Origin: Microvelia longipes
Lineage: Eukaryota; Arthropoda; Insecta; Hemiptera; Veliidae
Length of the DNA stretch: 64,000 bases
NCBI GenBank assembly: GCA_018340805.1
Contig: JACMZG010001913.1
Location: 35,476,011-35,540,010, forward strand
Direction: 5' to 3'
The position numbers and the translations under genes are program-made. Of the stretch, positions 48,302-58,129 are shown piece after piece (positions within the stretch are counted from its first letter, which is position 1; every line of letters starts with the position of its first letter). The notes below the pieces were generated by a model. The model did not search any database and was not told the DNA's origin. It saw only the letters and a program-made list of their open reading frames with translations.

Positions 48302-48840
48302 AAAAAATTCAGGAACAGTGGTCCGCATGTCGGACGAATTTCCTTTGGATGCGCGTTTCCGTGCTTAACAACAATTCTGGTTGGAATGATAATTTTTATA
48401 GTTTTTTACATTATATAAGTTTACAACTACTAAATAAATAATTCCGGAGCGGTGGTCCGCTGTCGGGCGAATTTAATTTAAAATGCGTGTTTCCGTGCTT
48501 AACAACCCATTTCTTGCTTAAGGTTCCGGTTCATGCTTGTTCATGAACCTGACCAGTTACTCAAGTGCCAAGCACTGCTCGTAACTAATTTGTTCTGTAT
48601 GTTTCAAAGGAAATGCGCTAAAACCTTTAAAGATAACTGACTAAGCTTTAAAATAGTGCAAATAATAGTGCGTACTTCTAATTTTAGAGGCATAGTTTTG
48701 TATAACTAACTGGATAATTATGCGCATTTCCTTTGAAAAATACAGACAAAATGAGTTACGAGCAGTGCTTGGCAATTGAGTTACTGCTCAGGTTATAAAA
48801 CATGAACCTGAACCTTATGCAAGAAATGGGTATAAATTAG
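48302..48840 (+). repeat. Family B repeat with partial second arm
   Basis: Two heads (AGTGGTCCGCATGTCGGACG; CCGGAGCGGTGGTCCGC) lead into CAAGCACTGCTCGTAACTAA. After a spacer the sequence turns back (GAGTTACGAGCAGTGCTTGG at about 48751) and stops near 48830. It is a truncated version of the palindrome at 53599-54301. Confidence 0.75.
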
Positions 48841-49662
48841 GAAAAGTAATTATTGGGTATAAATTATTTATTTTATTTAAAAAATAAAAAGTAATAATTT
48901 ATAATAAAATAGAAAAGAATAAAATAAAAATGTATAATAATTATATAAAATTTATAACCATAGTATTAAGTATTACGCATTAGTATTAAGTATTAAGTCA
49001 ACGCCTGTTCAGCTCAGGCCTTGGGGCCATCATGAACAGGCTAATCTTTTATGCTATGTGAATTAATTTATAAATAAAGATAATTTAAAAAAAAAAACAA
49101 AAAAGTAACAACATGTTATATTAGGTAAGGAAACGACTAAAATCTCCAAACCAAACGAAACATAAAACCTGTATAAGAATTCAGCTCTGAAAGTGTATTC
49201 ATCAAAGAAAGAGTGCAGCTCTTTCCTGGTAGATTAAACCTGACTGGTTTGCTATGTAAGTAGCCTGAACAAGAAAACTTGAAATATCTTAGCCGAAAGT
49301 CTTAATTCCTGAAATACTCCCATGACTTTTATAAGGCTAAAATAAAATAAATATTGTCTTAGTATAACCTAAATGATTTATTATCGAAATAAATCAAGGA
49401 AACGAGAAAAGCAATGCCGGAATTCTTAGACGGAAAGAGTTTTTAAAAGCATTAAAATCTATCGATATAGAGCTTCTCATACATGAGAAGTGTTTACTCT
49501 CCACAAAGCAGCTGTGTGGAGAGCTGTGGGCACACCATCACCCCTGTAAAGTCTCAAAGTCCATTAGAGGAATCCCATTTTCATCAACGATATCAAACTG
49601 ATAACGTTGTTGAAAGTTTTTGGTTTAGTTTCTTAATATAATTATCGTCACTATGTTTTTAG

Positions 49663-49845
49663 GAATGGTATTTTGGATTATCTGATCTTGCTTATCAAAT
49701 GACGTCTATTGCTGATCAAATGACGTCTTTAGCTGATCAAATAACGTCTATTGCTGATCAAATGACGTCTGTTACTGATCAAATGACGTCTGTTGCTGAT
49801 CAAATGACGTCTGTTGCTGATCAAATTTCCAGTTCAGCTTTTTAA
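49663..49845 (+). CDS. Candidate terminal exon with heptad (coiled-coil) repeats
   Basis: An acceptor-like CTATGTTTTTAG precedes a 60-codon open frame starting EWYFGLSDLAYQ and ending SSSAF, then TAA. Its core is a 21-bp tandem repeat read as seven residues (A/T-D-Q-M/I-T-S-I/L/V), about seven times. Met or Ile falls at one core position and Ile, Leu or Val at the position three later, giving an ideal a/d coiled-coil pattern. All differences between units are conservative (ATT, TTA, GTT; GCT, ACT; ATG, ATA), with no stop or frame change. No upstream exon is identified. It could instead be a neutral 21-bp minisatellite that happens to be open. Confidence 0.4.
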   Translation, partial: EWYFGLSDLAYQMTSIADQMTSLADQITSIADQMTSVTDQMTSVADQMTSVADQISSSAF

Positions 49846-50172
49846 TTATTTTGTGTTTTTTATATTCTGTATACATAGAATTTTTGTATAGGATAATACT
49901 TTGCACGAGTTTGCCTTATCTAACATTAATATGCAACGAGTTTAAAAGAAATATAGTTTATTTTATCAAATGAAATCTAGTCTTTTCTGGGTTCTATACT
50001 GGTTCTCGTCTAGTTAAGCTGTATTATCAGAGATTTCCTAGTTTCGTCACGAGAAGGATTAAGACAAAAAGGTATAGTCGAGTTTCGTCACTAGGTTTAA
50101 TTTTTCATGGAATAGTTCTGTGAAAAGATTTAGACCAACGAATTTCAGCTAAGGGAATCCGAACGGAACTAG

Positions 50173-50355
50173 ACCGCACTAAATAAAAATAATATTAAAT
50201 TTGCAGGCAGTACTCAGCCATATATGGTCATAAAGGTTGAGGATGAAAGAGGATTATGCGATGGAACTCGACTATGCCTGTATGTGTATTATCATACGGA
50301 TATCGTACCCGCTCCTTTGCCAGGGCGGGAAACGGTTGCAAACATTACCTCTTAA
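50173..50355 (+). pseudogene. Pif1/Helitron-type helicase C-terminal fragment (tentative)
   Basis: An acceptor-like TTTGCAG (ending 50206) precedes an open frame with PYMVIKVEDERGLCDGTRL, then PGRETVANI and a stop. In Pif1-like helicases of Helitron transposons the last motifs read about LRN-GLCNGTRL followed by a GETVFIPRI-like strand, so order and spacing agree. Only about 50 codons are present and no other helicase motif was found. It may be a Helitron relic or a chance similarity. Confidence 0.33.
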
Positions 50356-50512
50356 TATTTTGTAAATTATAAGTATGTCTACAGTTTTGTAATGATAATA
50401 TCGCTCATTTACACAATTTTACACACATGGTCTCTTGTGTTTTAGTTAAAATAAAAAACACATTGTATTATTATCTACAAGCTATTAAAAGGCTAGAGAC
50501 CACCAGTATTAA

Positions 50513-50928
50513 GAATTATACGTTTTTTAGTGGAACAAAAAAAATGGTAAATAAAAATCAATTTACCTAGCTTTCAACTATATAATTAGTCTTTTTCAAG
50601 GTACATACTTATAAAATAATGAAAATAAATAAACTATTAGATACTAACTATTACATAATTTATTTATTGTTATTATTTTATAATTATGTACCTTGAAGAA
50701 GGCTTAGTATATTAAAAAGGTTGTATTTACCGCAAGTTGAAGAAGCAATCGAAGAATCAGCTACTGTCGATACTTGATGTTGGATATAAAATAAATATCC
50801 CTGGACCGGTTTCAGCAAGTATCGACAGTAGCTAATTCTTCGACGGCTTAGTATATAGTTGAAAGCTTGGTGAATTGATTTTTTTTACTATTTTTCACCA
50901 TTTTTACCTAAAAAACATATAAATATAC
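50513..50928. repeat. Large foldback split by a family D insertion
   Basis: Left arm 50513-50626 (AAATCAATTTACCTAGCTTT, TTTTTCAAGGTACATACTTA) is matched in reverse by 50678-50712 plus 50857-50928 (ATTATGTACCTTGAAGAAGG; AGTTGAAAGCTTGGTGAATT). Removing 132 bases at 50713-50844 together with one copy of the 12-bp duplication restores a continuous arm. Confidence 0.8.
50713..50844 (+). mobile_element. Family D snap-back insertion with 12-bp target duplication
   Basis: GGCTTAGTATAT at 50701-50712 is repeated at 50845-50856. The 132-bp insert has arms TCAGCTACTGTCGATACTTG and CAAGTATCGACAGTAGCTAA. On its minus strand it reads GCTGAAACCGGTCCAGG, equivalent to the GAAACC segment of copy 1, but lacks the CTGATGA part. 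The long target duplication argues against the usual DNA-transposon families. Confidence 0.85.
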
Positions 50929-50929
50929 T

Positions 50930-51782
50930 ACACATAAATCTACTACAGTTTGTTAAGTCATAATCTACACAAGTGTTTGAACTTCATGGCATTTGGCCCT
51001 TTGTTTAACTCACCTAGTCCACATCTCTAAAATCACCCCTCTTTTCCAAATTTAGAACTAAAAATATACAAAAAAAGTTTTTAATCCCAAAAATTCAAAT
51101 ATTTCTCTAGATAATAAAAGTTATAATGGAAAAAAGTAGAAAAAAAAGATAAATAGAGTCCATGAATTACCAAGTTTAATAAAATAAAACTTTATTTTTA
51201 CAGTAAGCAACAGGATTAAGGAAGTCAGATATGTACAAGGAAAAAATAACTGCTTCGGTCAAATTGCAAAATCGATTATATTTTAGGTTGGTTGGAAACG
51301 GGGGATAAACCTTACTTAACGAAAATACCTCTGGTTCTTAGGAAAATATAAAAAGTCTTAGACGACACTTTAAAGTTCGTCTAGTTAAGCTCAAGTTAAC
51401 CTTTTTTAGACTTAAAGTTGATACGAAACGTCTCAAGCATACAGTTTAAGGACCCGAGAAAGATAGAAACAGGCAAAAACATATACCAAATTTATATAAT
51501 AATTCCAAACACGAAATGTTTGTTGGCAATAGAAATCTTAAACAAGTTTTTTTGTTATTATAGATGATACACTCTCAATCATACTTTTGTTCGTTTTTAA
51601 CAGAATTGTCTAAGTCTCTTAAATTCGTTGATTCTTTAATTAAAGAATTAAAATAAATAAATAAAAGTTATATTCATTATTCACGAATGTAATGCGTAAT
51701 TTGTACGTATGATTATACCAGATGGTTTATGCTAATCTTTTTTTTTCTCATTTAAAGGGTTGTATGCTGTTAATTATAAATA

Positions 51783-51813
<31 letters not shown>

Positions 51814-52085
51814 TTTCTTAAAAAAATAAATAATAATTATTTGTAAAATAAATTCATTTACAACATACTCTATACCAAAACTAATATATTTATTTCTTCT
51901 TTTTATAATATTGTATAGCCGCATTTTTTTATCGATTTGAACAAAACATTGCCGACGTGTTAGTTACGCTTCTTCAGGATGGTTATAGGGTCAAGAGCTA
52001 CTTCACAATTCATATATTTTTACAGAAGAGAGTGTGTAGTCTGTAGTTTGACATTTTCTGTCATAATAAAGTACATACATATCAA
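50930..52085. other. No gene seen; poly(T) tract
   Basis: AT-rich. A T tract of over 20 bases lies at 51784-51806. No genes recognised. Confidence 0.45.
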
Positions 52086-52210
52086 GCAAGCAGATAGAGT
52101 TTATAAGGTGGTTCGATTGGAGGGTTTTTATAAATGAAAGATATTTTTTGACATATTAGGTTATAGTCCGGCGGTGACGTCATTGCAGGAATAAATATAG
52201 ACAACTTACA
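52076..52210 (+). repeat. Family F half-element
   Basis: AGATAGAGTTTATAAGGTGG and GGTTATAGTCCGGCGGTGAC followed by GTCATTGCAGGAATAAATA match the left half of family F; the right half is missing. Confidence 0.6.
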
Positions 52211-52339
52211 TTATTACACTAACAAATTAGAGCACTAAAGGCCCAACTAGTTTTCGATCAAATGGATTGAAACATTTCTCCGCGTTTTATGAATTTTCGA
52301 AATTATTGCTGATAATTGATGTTAAAATAGTTATTATGC

Positions 52340-52544
52340 CATAAGGCTGAGAAGTGTGTCTTATGTCACGGCAATTAGATTTACCGACGAGCGAAGCGAG
52401 TCGGGAAAAATTGTCAAGACATAAAGACATTCTCAGCCGGATGGCATACACTATTTTTTTTGAGGTAGCACTCATTAAAAAAAAATCAAAAAATAGCACT
52501 CATTAAACTGCGCTATATACTTAATTGAAAAAAACGTCCAATTA
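52340..52544 (-). repeat. Family A repeat, distal half of a split copy
   Basis: The terminal hairpin (TTATGCCATAAGGCTGAGAA to CTCAGCCGGATGGCATA) with GACGAGCGAAGCGAGTCGGG in its loop, followed by the part up to ACGTCCAATTA. The rest of the element resumes at 54303 after an insertion. Confidence 0.78.
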
Positions 52545-52855
<311 letters not shown>

Positions 52856-52884
52856 TATTTTTTAACCAAACTTGTACAAAAAAC

Positions 52885-53400
52885 CTTGGGGAGGACACGA
52901 ACCTATTGAAAACCAGGTTTTTGTGACGTCATTAACCCGGTTTGCTGAGTCAGCGAAATTTTCAAAAATCGGCAAAATTCAGGGTTAATATTTTTGGCCG
53001 CAAAAAAGGTCAATATTTATGTTTTTTGAGATGCTGAATCGAATGAAACCGGTCCGAAGTCGATACGACCACTCTAAGTGACCTAAAAATCGAAAAAACC
53101 ATTGTAAATTACCAAAAACCAAAATTTAGGTCGATAAAAAATAAATTTCGAGTAGGGTGTCGTTTTCTATGTAATTTTGGGCGCTGAATCGAAATGAAAC
53201 CGGTCGAAGTCGATACGACCACTTTAAGTTACCAAAAAGTCGAAAAAACCACAAAAATAGAAAAACATTACGGTCGTTAAAAATTAAATTTCGCGTAGGG
53301 TGTCGTTTTCAATGTTTTTGGGCCTCTGAGTTGAATGCCAGTGGTCCGGAGTCAATACGACCACTCAAACTCAGGGTACCTGGGTTCGAATCCTGGAAAG
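52885..53400 (+). repeat. Family P repeat with ~145-bp tandem units
   Basis: GCTGAATCGAATGAAACCGG (53033) recurs at 53183 (GCTGAATCGAAATGAAACC) and, more diverged, at about 53325 (CTCTGAGTTGAATGCCAG), each followed by AGTCGATACGACCACT or its variant and GTAGGGTGTCGTTTTC. The units are roughly 142-150 bp. The third ends in a B-box-like GGGTTCGAATCC at 53382. Confidence 0.7.
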
Positions 53401-53458
53401 GTCGATAATTTTTTATCGTTTTTTTTACTTAATATAAGTTTACAACTAGAAAATAATT

Positions 53459-53570
53459 CTGGCGCGGTGGTCCGCATGTCGGGCGAATTTCCTTTGGATG
53501 CGAGCACTCAAACCCAGAGTACCTGGGTTCAAATCCTAGTAGGGACAATAATTTTTTATCGTTTTTTTTT
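53459..53570 (+). repeat. tRNA-derived SINE-like unit (family B head)
   Basis: TGGCGCGGTGG at 53460-53470 fits the A box (TRGCNNRGTGG), and GGTTCAAATCC at 53525-53535 fits the B box, 54 bases on. A T6 run at about 53552 could end Pol III transcription. This is the only family B copy where A and B boxes remain together, so it suggests the origin of the GGCGCGGTGGTCCGC motif. Confidence 0.55.
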
Positions 53571-53598
53571 GCTAATATAAGTTTACAACTAGAAAATA

Positions 53599-54301
53599 AT
53601 TCTGGCGCGGTGGTCCGCATGTCGGGCGAATTCCTTTGGATGCGTGTTTCCGTGCTTTTTACATTATGTAAGTTTACAACTACTAAATAAATAATTCCGG
53701 CGCGGTGGTCCGCTGTCGGGCGAATTTCTTTAGAATGCGTGTTTCCGTGCTAAACAACCAATTTCTTGCTTATGCAAGAACCATGCCCATTGCGTGGTTC
53801 CGGTTCATGCTTTAGAACCTAAGCAGTTACTCAATTGTCAAGCACTGCTCGTAACTCATTTTGTCTGTATTTTCCAAAGGAAATGCGCATAATTATCCAG
53901 TTGGTTGTACAAAACTATGCCTCTAAAATTAGAAGTACGCACTATTATTTGCACTAGATTAAAGCTTAGTTTATATATTAAGCTTAGTCAGTTATCTTTA
54001 AAGGTTTTAGCGCATTTTCCTTTGGAAAATACAGACAAAATGAGTTACGAGCAGTGCTTGACAATTGAGTAACTGCTTAGATTCTAAAGCATGAACCGGA
54101 ACCACGCAATGGGCATGGTTCTTGCATAAGCAAGAAATTGGTTGTTTAGCACGGAAACACGCATTCTAAAGAAATTCGCCCGACAGCGGACCACCGCGCC
54201 GGAATTATTTATTTAGTAGTTGTAAACTTACATAATGTAAAAAGCACGGAAACACGCATCCAAAGGAAATTCGCCCGACATGCGGACCACCGCGCCAGAA
54301 T
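53599..54301. repeat. 703-bp palindrome of family B
   Basis: Arms 53599-53888 and 54010-54301 (about 290 bp each) are near-identical inverted copies, with a 121-base spacer. Both outer ends read ATTCTGGCGCGGTGGTCCGC inward, and both inner ends GCGCATTTCC. The arms contain two heads each. The very low divergence between the arms implies recent origin or conversion. Confidence 0.92.
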
Positions 54302-54302
54302 T

Positions 54303-54690
54303 TTAACTCCATATTATCGCCGTCATTAAATTCATCCATAGCTTCACACTTTTACTCAAAAATGTAAAAGCTTTACAAATAGACACACAAATATTTTCAA
54401 TTAGAACACCTTTTAAAACGAAAAAAATTAGTCTACGAACAAAAACAGAAACAAAATGAACGTTTTTAAAGAAAACTCATGAAGGTTTAACACAGATTGT
54501 TTTTTGAACACGCTACATTACAGTAATGGCGGCAACATATGAAATACTTTTACGTCCTAGGAGTTTTTTTACATTCATTATTGTCCTCGGAGGTGAAAAG
54601 TACTAAATAACCTCCTATAATAATAATGATTGGCTTCTCATCCTAAAAACGGTCCAATAAAGTGCTCAATTACGTACTACCTCAAAAAAA
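54303..54690 (-). repeat. Family A repeat, proximal half of a split copy
   Basis: In reverse it reads from TTTTGAGGTAGTACG to GATGAATTTAATGACGGCGA and ATATGGAGTTAA, the first two thirds of family A. Confidence 0.8.
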
Positions 54691-54699
54691 CATTATTTA

Positions 54700-54890
54700 C
54701 CGTATAGCGTAAATATACTTAAAGATTGATTTTTGTAATAAGTTTTAACTCTCTACCATAAATGATCTGAGAGCTACGATGGTAAAGGAAAAATCATAAA
54801 TACATGAAGACAACTTTTTAAAAACTACTTAGGAGGTAAATCTCGCTTTCAGATGTTCAATGAAGACACAATACTTTTCCTGTATACCAG
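54700..54890 (-). repeat. Family C fragment
   Basis: TAAGTTTTAACTCTCTACCA, GAGAGCTACGATGGTA and ACACAATACTTTTCCTGTAT match the 5' third of C in reverse. Confidence 0.6.
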
Positions 54891-54955
54891 CGGTATAAAA
54901 TACTTTTAAATACATACGGTATATGAAAAAGACATATTTTATGAAAAGTAATCTG

Positions 54956-55028
54956 AAGACATAAGGTTTGAACCCGTAATCTCCTGAATTAGAAGCGAAT
55001 GCGTATCCATTACGCTATCAAGACTTAT
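54956..55028 (-). pseudogene. tRNA-Arg(TCT)-like pseudogene
   Basis: On the minus strand TAGCGTAATGGATACGCA forms a good D arm (GCGT/ACGC), CTTCTAATTC resembles the anticodon loop of tRNA-Arg(TCT), and ACGGGTTCAAACC is a T-arm/B-box match with four of five stem pairs. The anticodon stem pairs badly and the acceptor strands (GTCTTGA, TGTCTTC) do not pair, so it is unlikely to be a working tRNA. It could be a SINE head. Confidence 0.5.
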
Positions 55029-55229
55029 GGATAACTGACAGATTATTTTAAAACAAATGTAACGTAAACAACTACTTAATCATTAAACTGTGTTAATTTC
55101 ACTAAAATGTTGAGTAAAAATGAATTATTTCTACGTAAATTAATCAATCTAATGCTAGTTAATAATCTCAAAAAATTTCAGCCAAATATGTTACTTATTT
55201 TGTTAACAATTGGTAATCATTTATAATTT

Positions 55230-55800
55230 TCATTGTTATTCACCTATACCGTTCCTGCAAAGACGTCACGCCATTTATAAAAAAGTCTGGTTATAACCTT
55301 CGACTGGGTTTGGTTTGTTTACATTGAATTAAATCACCTTATAAATGTTTATCATCTTGCATATCAAGCTGATAAAATTTATAAGGTTTTAATGATTGAA
55401 ATCAATCTTTTTAAATATTAAATAATCCGGAATTGAACATATAGTCCGGAATTGACATCATTGCAGGAATAAACAGTAAATTTTCAATTTTGACCGGCTT
55501 TATCGATTCCTGCAATGACGTCACTCGTCATTTATAAAGACGTCAGGTTATAACCTCTGAATGCGTTTGGTTTGTTTACATCGAATTGAATGACCTAATA
55601 CATTTCTAACATATGGCATACATATACTGACAGACCATGCTGATAGAGTTAATTAGTAGGGTTTTTTTTATTAATGTTTCATGTTAGGTTATAGCCTAGC
55701 GGTGACGTCATTGCAGTCATAAAAAGAATTAATGTAAGCCGCCTATACCTAGTTCTACAATGACGTCACTCGCCAATAATAAAAATTCAGGTTATAATCA
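55230..55800. repeat. Cluster of three family F palindromic units
   Basis: Units at about 55230-55380, 55375-55600 and 55650-55800 repeat ATTGCAGGAATAAA, TTCCTGCAATGACGTCACTC, CAGGTTATAACC and GTTTGTTTACATCGAATTGA. TGACGTCA is exact at about 55516, 55704 and 55762. Adjacent units share ends. Confidence 0.72.
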
Positions 55801-57260
55801 ACTGACTTTATTTATTGGAATGCTTGTAGGAAATCTCACGCATTAATTACCAAGCTATCAGTCGATTATTCGAAACAGCAACATTATCTAGGAGGTTATA
55901 AATTGTTTTGTTGTTTTAGTTGACCCTAGTCTTCAAAGATTTAGTTGACAAATAAGTTTATTAAAAACAAAGTCTAGGGAGTTATAGCTTCGGAATCGCT
56001 GCGCTTGTCCTTGGAATATTTACTTAAAGCCTAAGGTGACTATAGTTAAAAATACAGAAGGGATCTTAAGTCTTGAAAGTCAAAGTGTCGACGCGATAAG
56101 GGAACTTATTGTTCCTTAAGAACGTCATAGGACAAGGAGAAATAAAATCAAACTTACCTGAAATTGTTTTTCGGTAAGTTTGCCCCTAAATTTAAGTTCC
56201 GCGCATTTAACGTAATTATTGTTAGCTTGCGCAGTTTGTACCTATTTGACACTTCACTCCAGAGTATAATAATACACAAAACTAAATAATTCATGTTGTG
56301 AACTAAACCACAACTTTAAGGTTATCTTTTGCACTAGGAGGGGGGCACATAAATCGTCTTATGTTCAACATACCTCCTCCAAAACGTCATTACCCTGATA
56401 TATTAATCAAAGACTTGTAAGATAAACGGCTTCCTTTTAATAATAAAAGAGATATGTCAGTATATTTGGTAAATGGATATCCGTAATACGTCAAAGTTTG
56501 GCACAAGCTATACCAATGACAAATGACTTCTATAGACGTATCTACGTCTCACAAACTCAAAGTTTCAATTTATACCAATACATTTTTACATGTTTCAAGA
56601 TAAAATGAACTTAATACTTTTAAAAACAAGTTAAATTATTTAGAACAAATGATAAACAAACAGTATCACATACTACGAAGTTATAATTCATGCTTAAAAT
56701 CTATTTAGTATAATAACGTTTCACATATATTTTCGAATTAAAGTTTTAACAAACGAACATTAACGCTAAATATCTTGATAATAAAAGGCATAAAAGCCAA
56801 AAATAGGCAAATTCAAGTATATTTCATTAATAAGAACCCACAAGCTCAAATAAATAGATTATTACATAGAAATTTTTCATTACATAATAGAGAGTTTAAC
56901 TACATTAATATTCGACATAAATATACATTCTTGGGCTAAGTTGATTATCATGGATCTGTGAATTACACTTGTACACTATACTCCGTCTACCACTCTCACA
57001 CTTAAAAATGAGTTCATCATATATGTATGTTAATAAATTATTAGTTATACGTTTATAAATTATTAGTTAGTTATACGTATCCATATAAACAACATCACAG
57101 GCGTATTTTTTCTGGAATTTCACTAGTAAACCAATACATATTCATTTATTTATTACTTTTGTAAAACTTGCATTGGAATAATCTCATAATATCGATTTGA
57201 AAACATTTATCCTTATGATATAAGGGATAATTTGTTCGTATTTATATTATACATAATAAA
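55800..57260. other. No gene seen
   Basis: AT-rich. A hairpin AAACTTACC ... GGTAAGTTT lies at about 56150-56182. No genes recognised. Confidence 0.4.
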
Positions 57261-57263
57261 ATT

Positions 57264-57620
57264 CTAGCGCGGTGGTCCGCATGTCGGGCGAATTTCCTTT
57301 GGATGCGTGTTTCCGTGCTTAACAACTCATTTCTTGCATAAGGTTCAAGTTTATGCTTTAGAACCTAAGCAGTTACTCAATTGTCAAGCACTGCTCGTAA
57401 CTCATTTTGTCTGTATTTTTCAAAGGAAATGCACATTATTATCAAGTTGTTGTACAAAACTATGCCTCTAAAATTAGAAGTACTCACTATTATTTGCACT
57501 AGTTTAAAGCTTAGTTACTTTTTATTGTTTTGCATAACTTAGAAGTATCAAATGATATTATTAACATATCTTTAATTTTAGTCTGCGTTATCTTTAAAGG
57601 TTTTAGCGCATTTTCTTTGA
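57264..57620 (+). repeat. Family B repeat, copy 4
   Basis: TCTAGCGCGGTGGTCCGCAT with GTGTTTCCGTGCTTAACAAC, then CAAGCACTGCTCGTAACTCA and TTTTAGCGCATTTTC. It has a single head and no second arm, and runs directly into the minisatellite. Confidence 0.8.
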
Positions 57621-58120
57621 AAAGTACTACTTACTCCCTGGTAAAGTAGTTTACTCTTGGTAAAGTACTACTTACTCCCTGGTAAAGAGTTTAGTCTTGA
57701 TAAAATACTACTTACTCTCTGGTAAAGTAGTTTACTCTTAGTAAAATACTACTTACTCCCTGGTAAATTAGTTTACTCTTAGTAAAGTACTACTTACACC
57801 CTGGTAAAGAGTTTAGTCTTGGTAAAGTACTACTTACTAAAGAGTTTAGTCTTGGTAAAGTACTACTTACTCCCTGGTAAATTAGTTTACTCTTGTTAAA
57901 GTACTACTTACTCCCTGGTAAAGAGTTTAGTCTAGGTAAAGTACTACTTACTCCCTGGTAAAGTTTACTCTTAAAATACTACTTACTCTCTGGTAAAGTA
58001 GTTTACTCTTAGTAAAGTACTACTTAAACCCTAATAAGTAGTTTACTCTTGGTAAAGTACTACTTACTCCCTGGTAAAGTAGTTTACTTTTGGTGAAGTA
58101 CTACTTACTCCCTTGTTAAG
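57620..58120 (+). repeat. 41-bp minisatellite built of two half-units
   Basis: The unit is TTACTCCCTGGTAAAGTAGT plus TTACTCTTGGTAAAGTACTAC, about 12 copies, several with short deletions. The first two are spaced 41 bp (57624, 57665). The halves are diverged copies of each other, so the array grew first from a ~20-bp unit. Confidence 0.93.
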
Positions 58121-58129
58121 TTACGTTTT

